Shown here piece after piece: positions 38,281 through 49,600 of a stretch of DNA of 64,000 nt. The notes under the pieces were generated by a model. That model did not search any database. It saw nothing but the letters and a program-made list of their open reading frames with translations, and was not told where the DNA came from. The number at the start of each line of letters is the position of its first letter. The first letter of the stretch is position 1. The stretch is from NCBI GenBank assembly GCA_048013815.1, contig CM106585.1:11470001-11534000 (forward strand). The letters run 5' to 3'. The stretch comes from Setoptus koraiensis. Lineage: Eukaryota; Arthropoda. Made by a program: the position numbers and the translations under genes.

Positions 38281-38308
38281 GATGGCAAAGTAGCACGTCA
38301 TTTTTATC
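38281..38308 (-). promoter_or_regulatory. Conserved upstream block of receptor gene B
   Basis: The diverged copy of the shared block (GATGGCAAAGTAGCACG on plus) lies about 240 bp upstream of the gene B start codon. It is the least similar of the four. Confidence 0.3.
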
Positions 38309-39012
38309 TGAATTAGTGATTTACTGACCCAGGCCTCGGTCCGCGGCACATCAAACCGATTCCAACATTTCAGGATGTTTCCTTTGGTTTGAAGAGTGTG
38401 CTCGACTCACGGAATCAATTCCTAATGAATAAAATAGAAAAACTTCACGGTGGATGAACACTGCGAGCTGATTTCTCGGGGGTATTCCAGCAAGGTTGGC
38501 CTCTACTCGTTTTCTTCGTCAAATATATCAAATTTTTAGTAAAGTTTAGTTTTAGTAAACAAGTGATTCCAAGAACTCGCAAGCAAAACTGAAAAACACA
38601 ATCGAATTCTAACATACACAACAGGGGGATGCCATTACTCTACGTCAATAAGGAGCGGCAGCAAATTCGGTTGGCACGAAGAAAGAACAATAATTGCATA
38701 GCTTATCATTGTAAGCTGACAAAAGTGCAAGAGTCTAGATCGGGTGATCAGCGTGAATGTTAGTCGCTAATTATGGTTCATCATAGCCATCTAATGGGCA
38801 ACATGACCCTGACCAAATCAGTCGATAACATAATGCTGTTGGATTGTCATCAATGTCTACTTGTCTACGTTGTAATGGCAGAGAGTTTTCTTTTCGGATG
38901 TAGACCAAACGTTTGCCACGTTTTCCTTATTGATCTCGCTCAAGCAGATCAGGCGACTTTCCGATCCCTCGAAGGGCGTTCGAATTGGTTCGAAGTTGGT
39001 CGAAGTTCAGAT
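38309..39012. repeat. Duplicated intergenic module between genes B and C
   Basis: No gene is supported. 38387-38512 matches 41644-41770 and 44664-44783 (TTTGAAGAGTGTGCTC... to ...CAGCAAGG...GGCCTCT), so each cluster gene carries this upstream module. 38690-38990 resembles 20720-21000 downstream of gene A, so it is the duplicated 3' flank of gene C. Confidence 0.6.
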
Positions 39013-41040
39013 TTATAAAGCGAATTGTAGGATCAATATTATGCCAGATATAATCCATCCAACTAACTGCGCAGGGGATTTGTGATGAAAGACCAAAGAG
39101 AGAATTAGTTTGTCGTAGTGATGTGATGATTTGAATATATTTCTTACATTTTTACTAACCATCGGCAAGTTTTCGAGAGTCACTGGATATCTATATGCGA
39201 TCAAAAATGTGATATTCTGGACATCTTCTAGATCATCCGTTACATTCATCAATTGCTGCACGTTCCAGGGACTCATGAACGACTGATGAACCAGCAGATT
39301 CTGTAAGGCATGATATATTTTTATGAACTAGCATTGGATCATAAGAATGAGGGTTGAAATTGGTTGACAGATGCAGATGTTCAAGTTGCTTCGATTTCTG
39401 ATTTAAGAGGTGAGGTTCTATAGGTTTAAAGCTTGTACCAACATACTGACCCTGCTATGGATAACACCAACAGTGCAACTTATATACATTATAGGGAGCC
39501 AGTAACCGAGAAAAAGAAGACAAATTGCTCGCAATTGTAATTCTTCCAAATCTGGCATTCTCATGACGGTTGCAATGGTCATCATGACGCAGGGCATCTT
39601 GAATATAAGTTCCAAATTAAGATAGTCGTTGAAATTTTGCTTCAAATGATCGAAATCGTTGCGCAACTCTGTCACCATTCTTATGAGGGCATCAACATGG
39701 TTAAATATGTCAATCGAATTCTTAGTTTTATCCCTCCAGATTAACGTATCGACTAGATTGTGTTTCTGATACAGTCCACTTCCAGCATGATAGTTGCAAA
39801 TTTTGTTTTCAGTGGCTAGAAGAATTTTCATCTCATAGTTGTAACTCTCAACGTCGTTCATCATTATATTTTTTGTATGAATGTTAGCCTTCGCAATGAT
39901 TCTAGTAGTTTTCTTATGATAAATTTCACTCAATTCTCTGGCGAATCCCAGTATGTATCTTGCCTTGCTTAAACAAGAAAAACAATTAAGGATGAATGAT
40001 GTAACGTCGAAGAATTGATAGAGAAATATGAAAATCGAGAAAAGGCCGAGGCTAAAAGAAATGAGGCGCTCTTTGAGGAATAGTTCCATGGAATCTTGGC
40101 AGTTATGATACGCAAACGAAATCGCACTCGGAATAATAACCCAATCCACATACATTACTAATGGAAATCCTGCAATAATCCAATTAGCTAAAAATCTCAT
40201 TCCTGCCCCATCAACCACCCTGTGAGGCCCACCAGAAATGACAAGTTGTTTGGGAAATTTCAGTTGATAATTGATCTCCCGAAAATCATCGTTGAAATCA
40301 AACAATACATCGCCTGAATTTACGAACTTCTCCGATTCTGCTCGATCAAACATAACTAAGTGACTTCGCGCTGCTTTGGCGCGATGAAATGTTTCTTTCT
40401 CCTTCTCGTTTGACATCCCATACCCCGTAGATGTTGGCAGGATATAATTCGAGTTAAAACTGTCCTGTCGTCTAGATTTCCGTCTGTTCCACCTTTTGCC
40501 TTTAGATTGGACTGAATCAGTGTAGCCCATGATATGAAGCCATGCTCTTGTAGTTAATTTGAAACAATCGAAATAAGTCATAATTATATCATACTGTGTG
40601 GGGCGATAATTTGTACTAATGCTTCTTCGCAGATGTTTGACACGGAAAAAGTACGTTTCAATCAAAAGTATCGCCGCAATCTTGTGTAGCAGGCGAGAAT
40701 GTCTATAGTGAGTAAATGTGTCCGTTATCAAATTCCATTTTCCTATATTCTGGATGACACCTTCGTTACAAAAACCATATACGAATGAATTAAACCATAA
40801 GTAGATTCCAAGAAGAAAATCAACTAGCATATAGAGCAAATAATATGGTTTTTGTTGTTTATTATTTAAGAGTATCTTTACTCTGCCTATTAACATGTTC
40901 ATCATTGAGTGGTTCTTCTTATTTTCGAACTGTTCTGATGATATTGCTTGCACCTCATCGGACAGCAAATTCACTGATCCATTGACGAATGTACAAGAGA
41001 AAATTAGTGGAAAGAACAACCTGTATCTGATCGTATCCAT
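39013..41040 (-). CDS. Gustatory-receptor-like multi-pass membrane protein, cluster gene C
   Basis: An intact paralogue with exons (minus) 41040-39451, 39327-39148 and 39066-39013. The introns are 123 and 81 bp, both phase 0 with GTCAGT/TAG and GTAAGA/CAG borders. The product is 607 aa starting MDTIRYRLFFPLIFSC. Exon 1 alone reads into in-frame stops after SRVSMLVQALNL, but those residues and the stops lie in intron 1; splicing at GTCAGT removes them. The last exon gives LVGWIISGIILILQFAL, whose Gln-Phe fits the GR helix 7 ending. Compared with A and B it has a longer loop around KTTRIIAKANIHTKNIMMND. It is closest to gene D and a likely result of recent tandem duplication. Chemoreceptor function is inferred. 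Confidence 0.75.
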
Positions 41041-41255
41041 TTCATAGTTTGTTACATCTAAAAATTAATTGGGACTGAAATGCTGATACGATCCGGGTCA
41101 AAATTCTAACACTTTCAACTTCGAAATGGCAACATCTGAGACGAAATCCAAAACAACATCTTTTTGCATTTTTTCCATCGCGGCTCCTCCATTCAGATCT
41201 CGCTTGTTGGCTTTGACGGGAAGTTGTTTGGTCCTCTTTTTTCTTGTCTACTTTT

Positions 41256-41283
41256 AATAGCTGAGTAACACGCTATCTTTATT
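41256..41283 (-). promoter_or_regulatory. Conserved upstream block of receptor gene C
   Basis: This block contains CTGAGTAACACGCTATCTTT (plus strand) about 220 bp upstream of the gene C start. It is nearly identical to the copy upstream of gene D. Confidence 0.4.
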
Positions 41284-41890
41284 CTCTCTAGTATCTAGTC
41301 TGGTTATATGGACAAAAATCGTACCCCGGGAAGGGACGGTAATGCGATAATGTGATGGTGAAGCGGGTTGGTACCATGTAACAAATAGTTCTTAAAATAA
41401 TGCTTTCAGTGATACCGAGTTTATTAGAAATCCTATTCAGAACCTCAATGAGGAGAATACAAAAGTGTACCCTTTATAATAATAGAAAATTGGAACACAC
41501 AGATTTTACAATTTGTTGCTTCCGGCAGCCAGAATTTGCATGCATTCTCAGCTTGACCGGCGTGCCCGTGCCCTCGAAAAACGCCCATGGAACAAGCACC
41601 GATGATTGGCACCCGCTCACCATTTAAGGATGTTTCTGCCTCTGATTTGAAGAGTGTGCTCGGCTCACGAAATCAGTGCATAATGAATAAAGTACTACAA
41701 CTGTAAAACTTCACGGTGTATGATCACTACGAGATGGTTGAGGGTATTTCAGCAAGGTGGCCTCTCTTCTTTTACTGCGACAAATAATTCCAATGGTTAT
41801 TGCAGTATTAATAGACATTAATACTGTAATACTTGATTTCTTGCCACCAATATGGAACGGTTCCGGCTAACAAATTCAGATTTTTAATTT
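41284..41890. repeat. Intergenic module between genes C and D
   Basis: No gene is supported. The stretch contains a TACCCCGG...GTGAAGCGGGTT segment also found upstream of gene D (about 44210-44250), and the 41644-41770 module shared with genes B and D. It is cluster spacer that was duplicated with the genes. Confidence 0.6.
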
Positions 41891-43920
41891 TTACAGTAAG
41901 GAAGCGAACTGTAGGATCAATATTATGCCAGATATAATCCATCCAACCAGCTGCGCAGAGGATTTTTGATGAAAGACCAAAGAGAGAATTAGTTTGTCGT
42001 AGTGATGTGATGATTTGAATATATTTCTTACATTTTTACCAACCATTGGCAAGTTTCCGAGAGTCACCGGATATCTATGTGCGATCAAAAATGTGATATT
42101 CCGGACATCTTCCAGATCATCCGTTACATTCATCAATTGCTGCACGTTCCGAGGAGTCATGAACGACTGATGAACTAGCAGATTCTGCAAAGCATGATAT
42201 ATTTTTGTGAACTAATATTCAGAATCATAAGAACGAGGTTTAAAATTCGTTGAAAGATGAAGAAGTTGCTTTGATTTCTGATTTAAAAGATGAGGTTCAA
42301 TAGGTTTGAAGCTTGTGCAAACATACTGACCCTGCTATGGATAACACCAACAGTGTAGCTTATATATACTATTGGACACCACCAACCAGCACAAAGCATA
42401 CTTATTGCTTGAAATTGAGATTTATCCAAGTCTGGAATTCTCAGGAGGGTAGCAACAGTCAACATGACACAGGGCATCTTGAAGATAAGTTCCAAATTCA
42501 GATAGTCGTTGTAATTTTGCCTTAACCGATCGAAATCGTTGCGCAACTCTGTTACCATTCTTATGAGGGTATCAACATGGTTAGATATGACAATTGAATT
42601 CGTAGTTTTGTCCCTCCAGATTAACGTATCGACTGCATTGTGTTTCTGATACAGTCCACTTCCAGCATGATAGTTGCAAATTTTGTTATCAGTGGCTAGA
42701 AGAATTTTCATCTCATAGTTGTAACTCTCAACGTCGTTCATCATTATATTTTTTGTATGAATGTTAGCCTTCGCAATGATTCTAGTAGTTTTCTTGTGAT
42801 AAATTTCACTCAATTCTCTGGCGAATCTCAGTATGTATCTTGCCTTGCTTAAACAAGAAAAACAATTAAAGATGAATGATGCAATGTCCAAGAATTGATA
42901 GAGACATATTACAATTGAGAGAATGCCAAGGATAAAAGAAATGAGTCCCTCTTTGAGGAATCGTTCCATGGAACCTTGATAGTTATGATACGTCAACGAT
43001 ATTTCAATCGGAATAACAACCCAATCCACATACATTACTAATGAAAATCCTACAACCATCCAATTAGCTAAAAATCTCATTCCTGCCCCATCAACCACCC
43101 TGTGAGGCCCACCATAAATGAAAAGTTGTTTGGGAAATTTCAGTTGATAATTGATCTCCCGAAAATCATCGTTGAAATCAAACAATACATCGCTTGAATT
43201 TACGAACTTCTCCGATTCTGCTCGATCACTCATATCTAAGTAGCTTTGCGCTGTTTTGCCACGATGAAATGTTTCTTTCTTCTCCTCATGTGACATTCCA
43301 TACCCCGTAGATGTTGGCAGGATATAATTTGAGTTACAACTCTTCTGTTGTCTAGATTTCCGTCTGTTCCACCTTTTGTCTTTAGATTGGACTGAATCAG
43401 TGTAGCCCATGATATGAAGCCATGCTCTTGTAGTTAATTTGAAACAATCGAAATAAGTCGTAATTATATCATAATGTGTGGGACGATAATTTGTACTAAT
43501 GCTTCTTCGCAGATGTTTGACACGGAAAAAGTACGTTTCAGTCAAAAGTATAGCTGCGATTCTGTGTAGCAAGCGAGAATATCTATAGTGAGTAAATGTG
43601 TCCGTTATCAAATTCCATTTTCCTATTTTCTGGATGACACCTTCGTTACAGAAACCATATACGAATGAATTAAACAATAAGTAGATTCCAAGAAGAAAAT
43701 CTAATAGCATATAGAGCAAATAGTATGGTTTTTGCTGTCTGTTGTTTAAGAAAATCTTTACTCTGCCCATTAATGTACTCATCATTGTGCGGTTCCTCTC
43801 GTTGTCGAGCTGTTCTGATGATATTGCTTGCACTTCATCGGACAGCAAATTCACTGATCCATTGACGAAAGTACAGGCGGAAATCATTGGAAAGAATATG
43901 TTGTATCTGATTGTATCCAT
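41891..43920 (-). CDS. Gustatory-receptor-like multi-pass membrane protein, cluster gene D
   Basis: An intact paralogue with exons (minus) 43920-42331, 42211-42032 and 41950-41891. The introns are 119 and 81 bp, both phase 0. The product is 609 aa starting MDTIRYNIFFPMISAC; the frame is open upstream, but no upstream ATG is conserved. As in gene C, stops seen after exon 1 fall inside the intron bounded by GTCAGT and TAG|TTC. The last exon reads LVGWIISGIILILQFAS and then two extra Leu. Genes C and D share the KTTRIIAKANIHTKNIMMND loop and the NYILPTSTGYGMS segment, so they form a younger pair. Family assignment as GR-like rests on topology, the C-terminal phase-0 introns and the final helix, not on a database match. 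Confidence 0.75.
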
Positions 43921-44140
43921 TTTATAGTTTGTTGCATCTAAATATAAATTGAGGCTGAAATGCTGATAAGATCCAGGCTGCAATTCTAACACTTTCAACT
44001 TCGAAATGGCTACATCTAAGACGAAGTCCAAAGCTGCATCTTGGCGCACTTTTCCATCGCAGCTCTTTCAATCAGATCTCGATTCTCGGCTCTAACCATG
44101 TTGTTCGGTCCTCTTATTTCTCGTGCACCGGGCACCTCTC

Positions 44141-44168
44141 AATAACTGAGTAACACGCTACCTTTATT
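44141..44168 (-). promoter_or_regulatory. Conserved upstream block of receptor gene D
   Basis: This block contains AATAACTGAGTAACACGCTA (plus strand) about 225 bp upstream of the gene D start codon. It is the fourth copy of the shared block. Confidence 0.4.
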
Positions 44169-45072
44169 TACTTAAGTGTCTTGTCGAGTGGTAGAGACAA
44201 AAATAGTACCCCGGCGAGGCACGATAACGCGGTAATGTGGTGAAGCGGGTTCGGTGTCACGTATCAAATATTTCTGACGGTCGGCATAATGCTTTCAGTG
44301 AACGTATACCGAGTTGATTGCAGACCCCATGCAAAGACACACTCGCCCCAATGAGGATAATGCACAAGTTCACGCTTTGTTGTAATCAGCTGTATGCCAA
44401 TGAATTTTGCTTATATCTATGTGATTATACTTACAACATGTTAGAGCGGGGCTCCCGTGCTGATTAGCGAGCCAAAAAGTACTTTCAACTCGAAAGTTCT
44501 CAGTGAGAAATGCATTCTTTCAAGAGGGCGCAGATCATCAATACATTGAATCGGGGGATGTGTCGCTAGATGCTAGCGACACTCGAATTATGTTGTGAAT
44601 GACCTGAGCCCCCGTGCGCAGCGCCTAGAAGTGATTTGAACATTTAAGAATGTTTCTGCTTTTGATTTGAAAAGTGTGCTCAACTCACGAAATCAGTGCC
44701 TAATGAACAATGTACGAAAACTTCACGCTGGATGAACACCACGAGATGGTTGAGGGCATTTCAGCAAGGTGGCCTCTCTTCCTTTCCTGCGACAACTTAT
44801 TTCTAGAGGTCTAGCACGAATTAGTGATCCAATTTTCATTGCTAAATTGTGGAAACAAACGATTGTAGGTCAGAGGGACAAAACGAATGCAATTTCAGCG
44901 CACGAGTGCGGAGAAAAAACAATAAATGTATATCGGTCGTCGATAAAGTCTTAAACGTTCGATTGCAAGAAAGTTCGATTTTGTTGCAACACTCTCTGTG
45001 CTGTCTTACTGTGGGTGTGTATTTGATGTTGCTGACTTGCTCTAATTGTTTGAAAATGACCATTTTATCAAA
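44169..45072. other. Spacer between receptor gene D and the mariner remnant
   Basis: No gene is supported. It carries the third copy of the cluster module (44664-44783). The sequence from about 44820 may already belong to the mariner-type remnant, but I cannot see its terminal repeat. Confidence 0.4.
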
Positions 45073-45561
45073 ATGGAGGCCTCTCGCTATAGAGAAATCA
45101 TTCTTGACCACTTTAAGAGCGGCAAGAAACCGATCGAAATCGAACAATATTTTCAAAGAATTTATCCAAATGACAAGCCAAGTTATTCGACAATCAAGTA
45201 CTGGTACAGAAAATTCAGTTGTGGACAGACTAGCACACAAGATGAGGCCAGATCAGGGCGCCCCATTTCCGCCGTTTCTGACCCTCTAGTGGAGAGAATA
45301 GAGAAGCTTATAAATGAAAATCGAAAAATTAGTTTGAGACGCTTTAACTCACTCGCTGGTGGTGTTCATTTAGGTGTTATTGCTTGCATCGAGCTCTTCC
45401 GTAGAGAGCAACATTCAACCGAAATACTGATTGAGCAGCAAGGCGCTGGTCTTGGTATCAGAATTGATAGACAAATGGTCGATCGCGAGGAGCGCATTCG
45501 AGTCATCTACGAAGATCGAGCAAATTGCGACAATATTCGAGAGCTATTGCCCATTATATAA
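45073..45561 (+). pseudogene. Mariner-type transposase remnant (N-terminal HTH half)
   Basis: The frame from the ATG at 45073 (MEASRYREIILDHFKSGKK) to TAA is 162 aa. The first 90 residues look like the mariner/SETMAR-type helix-turn-helix: PSYSTIKYWYRKFSCGQTSTQDEARSGRP is the typical signature preceding the second HTH. From about residue 95 (RRFNSLAGGVHLG) similarity fades, and no DDE/D catalytic domain follows, whereas family members run to about 345 aa. I see no clear terminal inverted repeats. It is most likely a decayed element; a host-adopted DNA-binding protein is possible but unsupported. Confidence 0.65.
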
Positions 45562-46789
45562 AGTTTGCAGTGATCGTTGTTGAGATGATGATGAAAAAAA
45601 TTGAGATAATAAATATCAGCCTATATAAATAGTTAATTGATTAAACATTGTATTTCAGTCCAATCACCAAGATCTCTGCCAGTGTCAGACAATCGTACCA
45701 TAGGCGATTCTATGTTTGTCAGGCAATCATACTGTCAGGCAATCGTCCATTTTCGAAATTTTCGGTTTGTCAGGCAATCGACACCCACCCGACCAGATCG
45801 GATATTTGTTCGGATGGCGGGCGCGAATATAATCGCTAATAATGGTTCATTATAACTGTGATCTGATGGGCACTATGACTGTCGGTGTCGTTGGCAATGT
45901 GGTGGCGTGCATCAGTCGGTCGGTCATCGGTGAATAATTATCGCTGTTGTTGATATTCATTGTGAGTCGTCCAGCGCATTTCATTGAGTCCGAATTTTCG
46001 TTATATGGCAAGCGAGCCGCCAGCATGGTCACTGTGATAAACTATTGAGGCTGGCCTTTCCTTTCCGCTGGTCGCATTCGCACAGGTAAGAAGCGCCACC
46101 AACAGCAACAGCAGCAACAACAACAACAACAACAGCAACAACATCAACAACAATATCAACAACAACAACAGCGGCGACGGCAACGGTAACGCAACACGTC
46201 TCATGGTCCAGTGGTCAGCCGAGTGGAGGGCGTGATTTCGCTTGAGCCAAGCCTCGCTGAGCTCGAGTGGCCGCCATTCGGGGCTGCGGTGCGCTGTCCA
46301 TTCAATTAAGCCGACTTTGAGAGATATACAGCGATGAAACGGCTTGTTTCTATCGTTGTGTTTTTATCGTTATTCTGTCTCTATCGGTCGGTTCAATTGT
46401 CGGCGCTATTAATGTCGAATGAATGAAGAATTAATGCCACTACACACTGGCTATTATCTGGGCAACAACTTGAGCTCAACAACGGACGGCAAGCTTGCGG
46501 GATGAGACGAGATGATATAATAATCAAGCAGCGGCGCCAACAACAAGTTGTATGTTTTCATTCAGTGCAACTATCGCTTTCTCGCGAATTCATCAAGCTC
46601 GCCATTGTTTCTTCGTCTCGCATTCAATTGGCGTCCAGCAACAACAACAATCAAACAAACAAACAAGCGAGCGAGCAAACAAACAAACAAACAACAAGTT
46701 AGCTAGTTGGTTATCTCTCCTAATAGATTCTCGCCATTACTTATGCCCACAACTTGTACGACTAGTCGACAACTCGGACAAGCTTGCAT

Positions 46790-46870
46790 CACCTGTATAC
46801 ATCGCCTGTGAGCATCGCCTGTGAGCATCACCTGTAAGCATCACCTGTAAGCATCAGCTGTAAACAGCAC
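46790..46870. repeat. Minisatellite, 13-bp GCATCACCTGTAA-like unit
   Basis: About six imperfect copies of CATC(A/G)CCTGTAAG run head to tail. Confidence 0.8.
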
Positions 46871-47815
46871 CCAAGAGTCAAGTTAATCGAACGGCATCAT
46901 TTGCGCCAGGTGAAGATAAATATAGATAACGGCCAGTGAGTGATCGTGCGCTCACTGACTTGTGAGAGTAAATGTAGGCTCGAAATCATTATCACTTGCA
47001 ACTTTTCAACAATTTTTACAACCAGCAGCGGCATAAAGGTGAGCTTTTGCCCGACTCGATAACATCCCAACTCAATAACATCGCAACTCAATAACATCGC
47101 AACTCAAAGGCATCTCAACTCAAAGGCATGAAACACTTGAACACATTTGAATGAAATGATTTGACATCCACGCCGTCAAGTATTACGATATATTCAATGC
47201 GTCAGACAGTTTGCGGTCAGCATCAACAAACGAGGCGAGCATTTTCATTAACAGTGCCAACCAATTCACTGTGATGAATTTGAGTTTGAGTTAGTTTGCA
47301 GTGATCGAGTGTGGCGCGAAAAGCGAGCCCAAGCTCGACCAGAGTTTCCGGCGAACCATCGGGTGCCACTGAGTGCAATCGAAGCGACCAATCAACTTGC
47401 GACCGACCGACCAACTTTCGACCGACCGACCAACTTTGTCTCCGAAATTTCAACCGTCGCCAAGCGTCACGGCCACCGGTCAAGCAATGTTATTAAACAA
47501 TGTTATTGAACAGCGTCATCAATAATGTCACATTAGCAGTGTCACCACTAGTTGCACACAATTGAGGTGTCAGCATCAACAAGAATCACTGATAGTGGCG
47601 ATGACATCGCCGCCGACCAGCACACACCAACGAGCCTGTTTCGAGAATTTCGAGCATTTCGAAAATTCATTCACTGTGTTAATTATCTCATCTCATCCGG
47701 CGTGAATGTCATTGTGACATGACAAGCGTGCTGACGAAGTGACGTTTCGCAGCCATCAGTTGTGCACATAATTAGTTGAAAATATCGCGTGATCTAGCTC
47801 GCATTGCTCACTGTT

Positions 47816-47933
47816 GCATCATCGTCATCATCGTCTTCATCGTCTTCATCGTCATCGTCTTCATCGTCTTCATCGTCATCGTCGTCATCGTCGTTGTCAT
47901 CGTCGTTGTCATCGTCGTCTTCATCGTCGTCTT
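47816..47933. repeat. Degenerate (TCATCG)n array
   Basis: About 118 bp of TCATCG/TCTTCATCG units are open in several frames, giving meaningless Ser-rich, Ile/Val-rich and Met/Thr-rich frames. Confidence 0.9.
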
Positions 47934-48150
47934 ACGTGTCATATATTTATGTGTTGTATGGTCAGTTTCGTCGAGTGAGCTGCTTGCAACAAACAGGAAA
48001 CAAACAGGAAACAAACAAACAAACAAACAAACAAACAGACAAACAGGCAAACAAACAAACAGCACGTCACAAGAGTTGGACCGAATTGCAACAGGTGGAG
48101 GTCGTTGTACGACGAGCGTGCACAAATCGCCAAGACACCAATCCGAGCAA

Positions 48151-48172
48151 ATGACCTCTAGCGGAGCTTCTG
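48151..48172 (+). other. Candidate short first coding exon with strong donor
   Basis: ATGACCTCTAGCGGAGCTTC continues to a TCTG|GTGAGT splice donor at 48172/48173, so an exon encoding MTSSGAS could end here in phase 1. A long repeat-rich leader precedes it. No matching acceptor was established, and the phase does not fit the acceptor at 62903 that precedes the Gln-rich gene. Treat it as a possibility only. Confidence 0.2.
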
Positions 48173-48868
48173 GTGAGTTGCTTTAATTTGGTTTTTGCTT
48201 ACTGTCATGATACGAATGTCACCGGCAACCAGTGACCGGTTGCCCATTTAATCAACATACACACACACACACTTGCCATCGTTGATAGCCGCTCACAATA
48301 ATGGACACACTGGTAGCTACTACAAGTAGCCTACTTGCCAATCAGCTGTTGAGCTGTGTATTCACAATTGTTGTCAGACCATGAATTTCCATGAGTGCGT
48401 TACGTAACGTTTGTTGTTGGTGTTGTGGCGCGCTAGTTATGCTAATTTGCTCTTGTTACTGTTTGGCCCGAGGGCATCATTGTTGTTGTTGTTGTTGTTG
48501 TTGCTGTTGTCGTGATGCCGCTGTTAACATCAAGCCGGCGGTGTCATAGTGTCCCCATATCTCAACACGGCGCTTGATATCACGGCGCCACATACAGGGC
48601 TCTTTAGAAAAAAAACACAGTCTGTTTATCGCACTGATACAGCCTGATAAACAGCAGCAAAAATTGGCTAATTAGCGTGGTCGTTGTTGTTGCAACACAA
48701 CGACTGAAGTTTGCAACACAACGACTGAACACATGGCACACAGTGTGTAGCATATTACGTAATTATTACATAAGCAAGTGGTTTGGGCATGTCACAACAA
48801 TACACTCGACAGTCATTTACAAGTCAGCGCACAGTGGCGTTAATTTTCATTATTTTTATTTTCGTTGT

Positions 48869-48931
48869 CTCTCTCTCTAATAGAGACTCTCTAATAGAGA
48901 CTCTCTATTAGAGCGGCTATTAGAGAGAGAG
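48869..48931. repeat. Nested inverted repeat of CTCTCTAATAGAG units
   Basis: 15-bp outer arms (48869-48883 and 48917-48931) enclose inner CTCTCTAATAGAGA / TCTCTATTAGAG units that can also pair, giving alternative hairpins. Confidence 0.75.
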
Positions 48932-49576
48932 TCTCTATGCAAAATGCTCACTTTGATGTGTATCTCTCTGCATGGGGCCATTCGCCACTCGGCTCCATGT
49001 TGCTCTGACTTGTCTGACCGTTATCCGCTGACCGTTGTCCGCTGGCTGGCAGTCGTTCGCGTGCTACCTGTGCAACGGCGCGACAACGCATGGACATTCA
49101 TGGATTTGATAGGTGGCCACCATTTGATGGTGCCTACAGTATGATGGTATCATACAGTATGATACAGGCGGCATGATGGTCGTGGGCTAATTAGCCCCAT
49201 CGCTGAAATGCCCCGAGCGAGAGCTTGTTATTGTTGCCCTCAACAGGTTGCCGGCGCTGCTGTCAAATTGTTGCTATTGCCGCAAACAGTTATTAGCATC
49301 AACTGAGGGCATCAGGGCCGACAGATAGGCTGCCGAGAGGAAGAATTGGCCCTCCTGTTGCCCAGAGAGAGAGAGAGCGAGTCATCCTCCGTTTAATGGT
49401 CGACAGTTAGCCGACAGTTTCATTCAGTGCGCGCCAGCCGTTTAAATGCCGTTTGCCAGCCGCCAATTTGTCGAGTGGCGAGTGTCTCGGCAAATTGCTG
49501 AAAAATTGCTGACGACAATGATGAACAGATAGGCTAAATAATGGCCGGACAGCGATATTATTTGTTGTTTGCTGTA

Positions 49577-49600
49577 GGACAATTGTGCGTACAATTGTCC
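49577..49600. repeat. Perfect 10-bp inverted repeat, 4-bp loop
   Basis: GGACAATTGT and its exact complement flank GCGT. Confidence 0.7.

Larger units (their letters stand above)
45562..48150. other. Gene-poor DNA, possibly a 5' leader region
   Basis: From about 45.86 kb the composition returns to that of the left flank. 45825-45885 still resembles cluster flank DNA near 38757 and 20790. Beyond it I see CAA runs (46095-46190), a 13-bp GCATCACCTGTAA-type tandem (46790-46870), a repeated CAACTCAATAACATCG unit (47060-47130), a (TCATCG)n array (47816-47933) and AAAC runs (47995-48062). No domain-bearing frame is present. Confidence 0.45.

Noticed and set aside
39418-44049. Genes C and D as pseudogenes truncated by in-frame stops
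   Set aside because: The stops fall inside a short phase-0 intron with conserved GTCAGT donor and AG|TTCA acceptor in all four copies.
47776-48186. Ser-rich and Ile/Val-rich frames over the TCATCG array
   Set aside because: They are produced by a simple hexanucleotide repeat. Only the last 22 bases before the GTGAGT donor seemed worth recording.
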